A stretch of DNA of 5,541 bases. Origin: Chloroflexota bacterium (lineage in GTDB: Bacteria; Chloroflexota; Anaerolineae; Anaerolineales; UBA11858). Numbering within the stretch: the first letter of the stretch is position 1; each line of letters starts with the position of its first letter. The position numbers and the translations under genes are program-made. Below are positions 1 to 5,479 of the stretch, in pieces. The notes beneath the pieces were generated by a model, which did not search any database, was not told where the DNA came from, and was given only the letters and a program-made list of their open reading frames with translations. The DNA lies in assembly GCA_003513015.1 (NCBI GenBank), contig DOTA01000187.1, positions 1 through 5,541 of the forward strand. The letters are read 5' to 3'.

Positions 1-40
1 ATGATCAGGCGCGGTTGCAATTGCAACCGCGCCTGATCAT
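1..40. repeat. Perfect 40-bp palindrome at the left end of the window
   Basis: Bases 1-20 are the exact reverse complement of bases 21-40, with no spacer; the centre reads GCAATTGC. The palindrome starts at the very first base of the window and lies inside the plus-strand reading frame that ends at 224. A perfect palindrome of this size flush with a sequence end, matched by another at the opposite end, most likely records a fold-back (hairpin) artefact of amplification or assembly. The outer half (1-20) is then probably a copy of 21-40. A hairpin telomere is possible in principle, but both palindromes cut through genes, which argues against it. Confidence 0.95.
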
Positions 41-224
41 CCCCACACACGTCAACCTGGATACGGCCAAGCTGGCGGTTGCCCATTGGCCGGGCTGGTA
101 CAGTGAAACCCCTTCCCTTGAAATTTGCCAATCTGCTCTCAGTGCGGAAACGCAAATCTTATTTTTAGGTCAATCCGCTCAAACCATACCTCGTTATCTG
201 GATTTGTCTCACTGGGGAGAGTAA
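3..224 (+). CDS. 3' end of an unidentified protein gene (5' end missing)
   Basis: The frame is open from base 3 to a TAA at 222-224. It gives about 73 codons, or about 67 if only the part from base 21 onward (the inner half of the palindrome) is genuine. The readable C-terminus contains LIIPTHVNLDTAK, then a Trp-rich stretch HWPGWYSETPS, then QILFLGQSAQTIPRYLDL, and ends SHWGE. It is soluble in character, with no membrane segment. I do not recognise the family. The alternation of hydrophobic strands (LIIPTHV, QILFLGQ) suggests the end of an alpha/beta fold. A TTG at 15 could serve as a start, but it lies in the palindrome without a ribosome binding site, so the gene is better read as truncated. 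It converges on the minus-strand hydrolase gene, sharing a terminator-like hairpin. That it is a real gene is fairly likely; its function is unknown. Confidence 0.6.
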   Translation, partial: DQARLQLQPRLIIPTHVNLDTAKLAVAHWPGWYSETPSLEICQSALSAETQILFLGQSAQTIPRYLDLSHWGE

Positions 225-253
225 GTTGTGAGGCGTGAACACTCACAACTTAC
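221..253. terminator. Bidirectional terminator-like hairpin between convergent genes
   Basis: Bases 221-232 (GTAAGTTGTGAG) pair perfectly with 242-253 (CTCACAACTTAC), a 12-bp stem with a 9-nt loop. It sits exactly where the plus-strand gene (stop TAA 222-224) and the minus-strand hydrolase gene (stop TAA 250-252) meet, and both stop codons lie inside the stem. The position is right for a shared terminator. However, the stem is only about 40% GC and neither side has a long T run, so it may act as an mRNA 3'-end stabiliser rather than a strong intrinsic terminator. Confidence 0.6.
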
Positions 254-1209
254 GACTGGTGACTCGCCGCTCTCAAAAACGGCTCCACCACCGCCCGGAT
301 TGGCGCCCGTTGACCCAAAAATAAGTGCCCGCCGCGAGGAAGTTCCAGCATTTGAGCCTGGGGGATATTTTCGACGCAGAATTGAGCGTGTTTAAGCGAA
401 ACCAGCCCATCATCGCGGGCGTGCACGATCAGCGTGGGCACCCGGATTTGCGCTAATGGCAGCACCTCCAAACTCAGCACGGTCACATAATCGTGGATTA
501 ATCCCACGGTGCGCTCTCGAATGGGCAGGGCGTATTCCAGCAGGGTGCGCAGCCAGGCTTTATCTGCCGCGCTCAGGCTGCGTGTCACGCTGAGCGGAAC
601 CCCTAGCGAGGGCACCAAACGGTGAATGGCGAGTTGCAGACCCAGCCAGGTGAGATAGTCGCTTGCGTATAGCCAGTTGACGAGTTTTTCGATCACTTCC
701 AGGTTGGGCGAAACAGCCAGCATCCCCTGGCTGACCCCGGCCATCATCACCAGCCCAGTGCAGCGCTCGGGGTAGCGCAGGGCAAATTGCAGCGCCGATG
801 GCCCCCCGGCTGACATGCCAATCACCGCGGCGCGCTCGATTCCCAGAAAGTCCAACAGGGCGGCGTGAGCATTGGCTTGGGCCGCGGGGGAGCCGTCTTC
901 AGGCAGAGGCGTGCCCAAATAGCCAAAGCGTGAGGGTGCGATCCACTCAAAGCCCTCGGCCAGCCCCTCGGCCACGTGTAAGGCCTGATCGAATCCGCCG
1001 CCGGCCCCGTGAATCACCAACACGGGCGGCCCTTCACCCCGTTTACCATAAACAATCGATCCCAGGCGTGTTTCAGCGGTACGGCTGTGAGCGGCAATGC
1101 GGGCCAGGGCCGCTTGCCGGTCACGTTGATATTGGCGGTAGCTTTGCCAGCCCAAAATGGCGGCTGTGCCGCTCACAGCGCCGAGGGCGAGTTGTTTTCG
1201 TTTACTCAT
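250..1209 (-). CDS. Alpha/beta hydrolase, N-terminally membrane-anchored
   Basis: A 319-aa alpha/beta-hydrolase-fold protein; such enzymes hydrolyse esters, lactones or related bonds, and the substrate cannot be told from sequence. Visible elements in order: a hydrophobic N-terminal stretch (about residues 6-22, after MSKRK) that looks like an uncleaved anchor or signal-anchor; the oxyanion-loop motif VIHGAGGG (65-72); the nucleophile elbow GMSAGG with Ser133; a helical lid region (about 160-240); the acid in HARDDGLV, probably Asp267; and the catalytic His295 in RGGHLF. The triad is complete and in the usual order and spacing, so the protein should be active. The ATG at 1209 is the only sensible start, because an in-frame TGA lies four codons upstream. 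The ribosome binding site is only a weak purine run (GAGAGAGAAAA), and a small ORF ends over the start codon, so translation may be coupled. I see no strong promoter directly upstream; read-through from the SRPBCC gene is possible. The gene ends in the hairpin shared with the convergent gene. Confidence 0.9.
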   Translation of the reverse strand: MSKRKQLALGAVSGTAAILGWQSYRQYQRDRQAALARIAAHSRTAETRLGSIVYGKRGEGPPVLVIHGAGGGFDQALHVAEGLAEGFEWIAPSRFGYLGTPLPEDGSPAAQANAHAALLDFLGIERAAVIGMSAGGPSALQFALRYPERCTGLVMMAGVSQGMLAVSPNLEVIEKLVNWLYASDYLTWLGLQLAIHRLVPSLGVPLSVTRSLSAADKAWLRTLLEYALPIRERTVGLIHDYVTVLSLEVLPLAQIRVPTLIVHARDDGLVSLKHAQFCVENIPQAQMLELPRGGHLFLGQRAPIRAVVEPFLRAASHQS

Positions 1210-1310
1210 TTTTCTCTCTCAAAAAAGCGAAACTTAATGGGAATAGCACCAGCCAAAAGAGTGCGCCGCCGCTGAGATAACCGATCACGCCAGGAGGCAG
1301 GCAATCTCAT
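1202..1310 (-). other. Small ORF, possibly a frameshifted small membrane protein gene
   Basis: Two overlapping reading frames in the leader of the hydrolase gene look partly coding. Frame one starts at ATG 1310, 10 nt after a good ribosome binding site (GGGAGGG, 1321-1327 on the minus strand). It runs 34 codons to a TGA (1206-1208) that overlaps the hydrolase ATG as ATGA; its product is Arg-rich and not convincing. Frame two, with stop TAA at 1202-1204 and open back to about 1303, encodes a very hydrophobic segment, ALFWLVLFPLSFAFL, followed by a charged end, LREKNE, like one transmembrane helix with a cytoplasmic tail. It has a GTG at 1288 but no ribosome binding site. A one-base change near 1295-1303 would join the good start of frame one to the hydrophobic frame and give a roughly 34-residue single-span protein. 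It may be a real small gene with an indel or sequencing error, a decayed gene, or chance. I do not recognise a family. Confidence 0.3.
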
Positions 1311-1397
1311 TGAGCAGCAGCCCTCCCGAAATTTAACTAAGGAACCGCGTTTTATCACTGTTTCTTCTGACAGAAAGGATGGTTTGCCTGCCTCTGG
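1290..1397. repeat. Long-range imperfect inverted repeat in the intergenic region
   Basis: GAGGCAGGCAA at 1294-1304 is the exact reverse complement of TTGCCTGCCTC at 1384-1394. The match extends by CCA at 1290-1292 against TGG at 1395-1397 if G1293 is bulged, giving a 14-bp stem around a 79-nt loop. One arm lies just downstream of the SRPBCC stop codon. The other overlaps the small ORF before the hydrolase, so the loop would contain that ORF's ribosome binding site and start codon. It could be an mRNA structure, the remains of a repeat element, or coincidence. No poly-T follows, so it is not a typical terminator. Confidence 0.45.
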
Positions 1398-1421
1398 GAT
1401 TGAAGCAGAACGGATAACGGG

Positions 1422-2105
1422 TTAAGCAGCCGAGTTCTCTGCGCGTTCCTTGATCCCGCACAACATTTTCTGTTCCATGATGAAGGAACCCGGCTCCAGA
1501 AAAACGCGATAGAAGAAGTTGTTAACCGGGGTTTCGTTCCAGTCGATGAAGATGCGTTCGACCCGGCGGGTGTTGCCATCTGCTTGCGGGAACAGGTGAA
1601 AGCCCCAAACCGTGGCTAGATGGTCGCCCTCTTTCATTTCGGGAGCTTTCCCCGGGCCAGGGAGACGGGTGTCCCCGTGAAGTACGAGAGATTTTTCGGA
1701 TTCCAGAATCGCCACCGGGATCCCGAATCCATCCGGGGCGAGGGGGATCACATCCCCGACCTTTAAATTCTGGAATTCGGGGTTGATCTCGTTAACCGTG
1801 TGAATATCCAGGCCCATTGAATTTTCGAGCCAGTCGTAGCTGTAAAAGCCGCCGCGCCCCTGCCCGATCTGTACCAGCCAGGGCCAGATTTTCGTCGGGC
1901 TGGCCTGGATGCTGATGGCGTGAGTAGCTTTTAATTTTGCCTCGGGTACGAGATCATCGCCGGGCAGCGATAGATCAACCTCGGCGTCGCTGGCGCCCCA
2001 ACGCAAATGCCAGGGCCGGACAGCGAGAATATAGGTGAGGGTGGCAGCAACTGCGGCCGTTGCGAAGCCACCCAGCGTAGCAAGTAACACTTTGTTTTTT
2101 GACAT
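1422..2105 (-). CDS. SRPBCC (START/Bet v 1-like) family protein with N-terminal membrane anchor
   Basis: A 227-aa protein. Residues about 6-28 form one hydrophobic helix (LLATLGGFATAAVAATLTYIL), probably an uncleaved anchor, followed by RPWHLRWGASD. The rest matches what I know of SRPBCC-fold proteins in environmental bacteria: a strand with THAISIQASPTKIWPWLVQI (61-80), where the helix after the first strand carries the WPWL motif, then GQGRGGFYSYDWLEN (81-95), and a C-terminal long helix around EPGSFIMEQKMLCGIKERAE (204-223). The fold makes a deep hydrophobic pocket that binds lipids or other small hydrophobic ligands. The ligand and role here are unknown, and no catalytic residues can be assigned. 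The ATG at 2105 is supported by AGGAG (2113-2117) with a 7-nt spacer. A sigma70-like promoter lies just upstream, so the gene is probably transcribed separately from the phosphate operon. It is complete at its C-terminus and 212 nt precede the hydrolase gene, which may be co-transcribed. Confidence 0.85.
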   Translation of the reverse strand: MSKNKVLLATLGGFATAAVAATLTYILAVRPWHLRWGASDAEVDLSLPGDDLVPEAKLKATHAISIQASPTKIWPWLVQIGQGRGGFYSYDWLENSMGLDIHTVNEINPEFQNLKVGDVIPLAPDGFGIPVAILESEKSLVLHGDTRLPGPGKAPEMKEGDHLATVWGFHLFPQADGNTRRVERIFIDWNETPVNNFFYRVFLEPGSFIMEQKMLCGIKERAENSAA

Positions 2106-2112
2106 GGTGACA

Positions 2113-2117
2113 CTCCT
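2113..2117 (-). promoter_or_regulatory. Ribosome binding site of the SRPBCC gene
   Basis: AGGAG on the minus strand, 7 nt before the ATG at 2105. It fixes the start codon of the SRPBCC gene; the spacing is optimal. Confidence 0.75.
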
Positions 2118-2145
2118 GTAGGCAGTTATTTTTATGCCTGATTAG

Positions 2146-2173
2146 ATTATATCCCATCGTAAAAGAGCCCCAA
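2146..2173 (-). promoter_or_regulatory. Probable sigma70-type promoter of the SRPBCC gene
   Basis: On the minus strand there is a perfect -10 hexamer TATAAT (2146-2151), preceded after 16 nt by a poor -35, TTGGGG (2168-2173, three of six consensus positions). Transcription would start near 2139, leaving a leader of about 35 nt before the ATG at 2105. The -35 lies inside the hairpin that ends the upstream operon. The strong -10 with a weak -35 suggests a modest or activator-helped promoter. This rests on motif matching only. Confidence 0.45.
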
Positions 2174-2195
2174 TATTCGATTATCGGAGCTCTTT
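2162..2195 (-). terminator. Hairpin terminator after the kinase gene
   Basis: On the minus strand AAAGAGCTCC (2195-2186) pairs with GGGGCTCTTT (2171-2162), a 10-bp stem with one G-U pair. The 14-nt loop can itself close three more A-T pairs beyond a single mismatch, leaving a 6-nt loop. It begins 23 nt after the kinase stop codon. The 3' side ends in CTCTTTTA, a short U tract partly within the stem, so termination may be incomplete. It is the most likely end of the pst-phoB-phoR transcript, and it overlaps the promoter of the next gene. Confidence 0.55.
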
Positions 2196-2218
2196 AAGAT
2201 TACACTTGCAACTTTGAT

Positions 2219-3979
2219 CTACATCACAATTGGAATGGTGAAATAGAAGGTGCTGCCGCGCCCCTCGATGCTCTCGACCCAAATCCGGCCCCCGTGTGCT
2301 TCCACCAAATGCCGGGCAATTGCCAGCCCCAGACCGGTACCACCCCCTGAACGGGCGCGGTCGGCTTTGTAAAAGCGTTCAAAAATACGCGGCAAATCAT
2401 TCGCGGGGATGCCAATGCCCGTATCTTTCACCGAAAATTCAACCACACCCCCATTTTGTCGGGCCGAGATGGTCACTTCGCCACCTTCGGGCGTGAATTT
2501 GATGGCATTGTGCAGCAGGTTCACCAAGGCCTGCCCTAAACGCGTAGCATCGGCGAAGATTTCTGGGAGACGCTCCGGGTAAGCGGTGTGTAATCTTAGG
2601 CCAGCACGTTCCGCCTGCACGCCCAGGCGCTCCACCGCGGCTTCGATCAGATTTTGCGGCGCGGTGGGATCAAATTCCAATGGCACTTGCCCAGATTCGA
2701 TGCGGGTTAACTCTAAAAGCTCAGAAACCATTTGGGTCAGAGCATCCACCTCAGTATCCATGCGCTCCAAAAAGCGTTGGGCCGCCGGAGGATCATCCAA
2801 AGCACCATCCTGCAAAGTTTGGGTGAGGGCCTTGATCGAGGCTAATGGGGTACGCAATTCGTGTGACACATTGCTGATGAAATCCCGCCGGATGGTTTCC
2901 AGGCGGCGCATGCGGGTCAAATCTTGGAAGAGCAGCAAATAATTGCCGGGGAGCGCTTCGCCCAGGGAAATTACGATACTTTGGATGAAACGCTGTTGAT
3001 GGAGCAATTCTATCATGATGGCTTGCTCGTCACCGCTTTGCTGGCATTGCTGCCACAATTCCACCAGTTGGTGTTGGCGCAGCACTTCGGCCAGGGAATG
3101 CCCTTGGGCATCGCTGATTTCGATTTCAAAAAGGTTAGCAGCCGCGGGGTTGATCATTTCCACATGCCCCTGATTATCAGCAATGATCACGCCGTCCGTC
3201 ATTTCGGTGAGGACGGCGGCTAATTTGCCTTGCTCAGATTCAAGGGCGTGAATTTGCCGACGCAGTTGATTTACCAGAGCGTGGAAGGCATGACTGAGTT
3301 GGGCTACCTCGTCATAGCTGGGTGAAGGGGCTGGCGGTGGGGTGCGGCCTTCCGTCATTTTTAGCGCGGTTTCGGTCAACTCTAGTAGCGGACGCGTGGT
3401 GCGGTTAGCGATAAAGATCGATAAAATTGTGGTCAGCACCATCGCTAAAATGGTAACCCCAAAGATCGTGCGCTCTAGCTGCGAAATGTTGGCATCGACG
3501 CGTTCCAAGGGCAGTGCCACGCGGGCAACCCCTTGAAGCTCGCCATTGGCTTCAACCGGAACAGCCACATACATTAACTCGTATCCCAGAGTCGGGCTGC
3601 GCCGAATGCGCACGCCCAGGCCATCATGGAGCGCTTCTTGCACTTCAGGGCGGTTGATGTGATTATCCATCACGGCGCGATCCTCGTGGGATTCTCCCAC
3701 AACGACGCCATCGAGGTCAATCAGGGTAATGCGGGCATTCAGCAACTCGCTCCAGTGTTTGGCCAGGGCATCCAATTCCGCAGAGGTAACCAGACCCTGC
3801 TCGATTTCCAGGGAGAGTGTATCGCTGATCAGCCGTGCTTGCGCTGTTAATGATTCTTCGAGATCAGAGAGTTGGGCCTGCCGCACAAAATAAGATACGG
3901 TGATCCCCAGGATCAGCATAATCAACAGGGTGAGAGAAATATAGGGGATGGCAATTCGCCAACGAATACTGCGAAACAT
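2219..3979 (-). CDS. phoR: PhoR-type sensor histidine kinase
   Basis: A 586-aa membrane sensor kinase, close to the length usual for PhoR of Gram-positive type. Domains in order: first membrane helix (about 9-31); an extracytoplasmic sensor region of about 138 residues (32-170); second membrane helix (about 171-192); HAMP linker (about 192-245, with RPLLELTETALKMTEG); a PAS domain (about 250-355, TDGVIIADNQGHVEMINPAA); HisKA with the H-box FISNVSHELRTPLASIKAL and phospho-accepting His373; and the HATPase domain with N-box LVNLLHNAIKFTP (Asn491), G1 box DTGIGIP (519-525), F box RIFERFYKAD and G2 box GGGTGLGLAI (545-554). All catalytic boxes are intact. It should autophosphorylate His373 and pass phosphate to Asp53 of the regulator encoded just upstream. 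The start ATG at 3979 has AAGGAAG (3989-3995) 9 nt before it. The name phoR rests on the linked pst genes and the architecture; WalK-type kinases share the domain order, so it is an inference. Confidence 0.9.
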   Translation of the reverse strand: MFRSIRWRIAIPYISLTLLIMLILGITVSYFVRQAQLSDLEESLTAQARLISDTLSLEIEQGLVTSAELDALAKHWSELLNARITLIDLDGVVVGESHEDRAVMDNHINRPEVQEALHDGLGVRIRRSPTLGYELMYVAVPVEANGELQGVARVALPLERVDANISQLERTIFGVTILAMVLTTILSIFIANRTTRPLLELTETALKMTEGRTPPPAPSPSYDEVAQLSHAFHALVNQLRRQIHALESEQGKLAAVLTEMTDGVIIADNQGHVEMINPAAANLFEIEISDAQGHSLAEVLRQHQLVELWQQCQQSGDEQAIMIELLHQQRFIQSIVISLGEALPGNYLLLFQDLTRMRRLETIRRDFISNVSHELRTPLASIKALTQTLQDGALDDPPAAQRFLERMDTEVDALTQMVSELLELTRIESGQVPLEFDPTAPQNLIEAAVERLGVQAERAGLRLHTAYPERLPEIFADATRLGQALVNLLHNAIKFTPEGGEVTISARQNGGVVEFSVKDTGIGIPANDLPRIFERFYKADRARSGGGTGLGLAIARHLVEAHGGRIWVESIEGRGSTFYFTIPIVM

Positions 3980-3988
3980 ACGAATAAA

Positions 3989-3995
3989 CTTCCTT
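3989..3995 (-). promoter_or_regulatory. Ribosome binding site of the kinase gene
   Basis: AAGGAAG on the minus strand, 9 nt before the ATG at 3979 and inside the 27-nt gap after the regulator stop. It is the best ribosome binding site in the operon segment and supports independent initiation of the kinase. A TCCT at 4001-4004 (minus strand) could pair weakly with it across a 6-nt loop. Confidence 0.65.
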
Positions 3996-4006
3996 TTTGG
4001 AGGATA

Positions 4007-4711
4007 CTAACCCTCGAAACGATATCCCACGCCGCGGACGGTGATGATGCGGGTCGGATTAGCCGGATCGGCTTCGATCTTTTCGCGCAGCCAGCGCACA
4101 TGCACATCCACCGTGCGGCTGCCTCCACCAAAATCCCAGCCCCAGACGCGCTCCAAGATCTGATCACGCGAAACAACCTGCCCACGGTGCCGCGCCAGAT
4201 ACATTAACAATTCATATTCCTTGGGTTTGAGCGCTAATACCGTATTATCCAGCGTGACTTCCAGGCGCGTAGGGTTTATGGTTAGATTGTCGAATTGGAG
4301 TTGTCCGGCTTTGAGATCAGGCGGGCGTTCGGTTTTTTCGCTTTCGATGCGCACTCGTCTTAGCAGCGCTTTGACGCGGGCCTGTAATTCCCGCATTGAA
4401 AAGGGCTTGGTCAGGTAATCGTCAGCGCCGATTTCCAACCCCAGCACACGGTCGATTTCGCCATCTCGGGCAGTCAACATCAGGATCGGGACGCTCATCT
4501 CCTGGCGCAAAATACGGGTGATTTCCATGCCATCCATCCCCGGCAGCATAATGTCCAGTACGATCAAATCCGGGCGCAGTTGGCGCGCAACTTTGATCGC
4601 AGCAGAGCCATCTGAAACGCCCTCAACCTGATAGCCTTCGCGCTTGATATTGTAGATCAGGGTTTCCAGTAAAGTGGGTTCGTCTTCAACAACCAAAATT
4701 TTCTCAGACAT
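4007..4711 (-). CDS. phoB: PhoB/PhoP-type response regulator (OmpR family)
   Basis: A 234-aa two-domain regulator of ordinary length. The receiver domain (about 4-118) shows the acidic pocket Glu9-Asp10 (VVEDEP), phospho-acceptor Asp53 ([12 protein letters not shown]), Thr80 (MLTAR) and Lys102 (YLTKPFS). The C-terminal winged-helix DNA-binding domain (about 136-233) has the OmpR-type sequence [20 protein letters not shown], the recognition helix region [16 protein letters not shown], and the wing GVGYRFEG. Phosphorylation by the adjacent kinase should promote dimerisation and binding to phosphate-regulon promoters. Its own pst operon would be the expected first target, but that promoter is outside the window. 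The ATG at 4711 follows the pstB stop by 5 nt with no good ribosome binding site, so translation is probably coupled to pstB. The name phoB is inferred from the pst linkage; phoP would be equally apt. Confidence 0.92.
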   Translation of the reverse strand: MSEKILVVEDEPTLLETLIYNIKREGYQVEGVSDGSAAIKVARQLRPDLIVLDIMLPGMDGMEITRILRQEMSVPILMLTARDGEIDRVLGLEIGADDYLTKPFSMRELQARVKALLRRVRIESEKTERPPDLKAGQLQFDNLTINPTRLEVTLDNTVLALKPKEYELLMYLARHRGQVVSRDQILERVWGWDFGGGSRTVDVHVRWLREKIEADPANPTRIITVRGVGYRFEG

Positions 4712-4716
4712 GCGGG

Positions 4717-5475
4717 TTATCCGAAGCGGCCCTCTACATAATCAGCCGTGCGCTGATCGTGGGGTGTGGTGAAGATGTCTTTACCCGGGGCGAATTCTAC
4801 TAATTCACCTTGCAAGAAAAAGGCGGCATGATCAGCCGTGCGGGCGGCTTGTTGCACCGAATGGGGAACCAGGATCACGGTATATTGGGTTTTTAGCGCT
4901 TGTAGGGATTCCTCCACTTTTCCGGTGGAGATCGGATCCAGCCCAGAGGTGGGCTCGTCCAGCAAAATCACCTCTGGCTCCAGGGCCAAAACGCGAGCCA
5001 GGCACAGGCGCTGCTGCTGACCGCCTGAAATTGCTCCCGCGGGATCATCCAACCGGTCTTTGACTTCATCCCAAAGGGCGGCCTGTTGCAGGCTGCGCTC
5101 AACGGCCTCATTCAATTGCACTTTATTGCGTATTCCGGCAACTTCCAGCCCATAGGTCAGGTTTTGGCGGATGCTCATGGGCAGCACCACCGGACGGGCG
5201 AAAACCATGCCAACCCGGCGGCGTAGTTGGATCACATCCGTTTTAGGGGTGAGGATATTCTCCCCATCCAGGAGCACTTCTCCATCCAGCAAGGTAACAT
5301 CGGCTAAATCATTGAGACGGTTCAAAACCCGGAGTAGGCTGGATTTCCCGCCGCCTGCGGGTCCAAATAACACGGTGATTTTATTTTGCGGGATCCCGAT
5401 GCTGATATTTCGGAGGGATTCCGTGCCATCAGAATATCGCAAATTCAGGTTTTTGATCTCGATTTTGTTCATCAT
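4717..5475 (-). CDS. pstB: Phosphate ABC transporter ATP-binding protein PstB
   Basis: A 252-aa ATPase that powers phosphate import through PstC/PstA. Motifs in order: Walker [10 protein letters not shown] (38-46) followed by [11 protein letters not shown], a PstB hallmark; [15 protein letters not shown] (88-102), the Q-loop region; signature [13 protein letters not shown] (149-161); Walker B VILLDEP (169-175, Glu174); D-loop SGLD; His205 in [10 protein letters not shown], where QQAAR is again PstB-like; and the C-terminus DYVEGRFG, the usual PstB ending. The Q-loop glutamine, expected at residue 93 in VFQ(K/R)P, is alanine here. Other departures are DEPTSGLDP for the usual DEPCSALDP and VPH for VTH. 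I chose ATG 5475 (or the adjacent ATG 5472), 4 nt after the pstA stop, because GGTGATC just upstream matches the extended Shine-Dalgarno sequence and the protein then starts like the family. An ATG at 5505 in frame would add ten residues unlike PstB and overlap pstA. It is confidently a Pst-type ATPase; whether it is fully active given Ala93 is less certain. Confidence 0.92.
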   Translation of the reverse strand: MMNKIEIKNLNLRYSDGTESLRNISIGIPQNKITVLFGPAGGGKSSLLRVLNRLNDLADVTLLDGEVLLDGENILTPKTDVIQLRRRVGMVFARPVVLPMSIRQNLTYGLEVAGIRNKVQLNEAVERSLQQAALWDEVKDRLDDPAGAISGGQQQRLCLARVLALEPEVILLDEPTSGLDPISTGKVEESLQALKTQYTVILVPHSVQQAARTADHAAFFLQGELVEFAPGKDIFTTPHDQRTADYVEGRFG

Positions 5476-5479
5476 GGGA

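Noticed and set aside
15..17. TTG as the start codon of the leftmost gene
   Set aside because: It lies in the terminal palindrome without a ribosome binding site, and the frame is open further upstream. The gene is better treated as truncated.
798..1280. Plus-strand ORF of 160 codons opposite the hydrolase gene
   Set aside because: Its product is Arg/Pro-rich and low in complexity. It lies antisense to a clear alpha/beta hydrolase with an intact catalytic triad, so it is a mirror of GC-rich coding sequence.
1210..1421. Pho-box-like direct repeats, tRNA or riboswitch in the longest intergenic gap
   Set aside because: I looked for spaced direct repeats and cloverleaf or aptamer-like folds and found only the long inverted repeat and the small ORF. 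No -10/-35 pair convincing enough to call was seen for the hydrolase gene.
1355..1579. Minus-strand ORF of 74 codons overlapping the 3' end of the SRPBCC gene
   Set aside because: It is out of frame with the SRPBCC gene, whose C-terminal helix is typical and complete. I considered it as a frameshifted continuation, but nothing in it resembles a domain.
2924..3223. Plus-strand ORF of 99 codons opposite the kinase PAS region
   Set aside because: Antisense to a well-supported domain, with no ribosome binding site or family resemblance that I can see.
3872..4207. Plus-strand ORF of 111 codons across the regulator-kinase junction
   Set aside because: It covers the antisense of two real genes and their gap, and its composition looks random.
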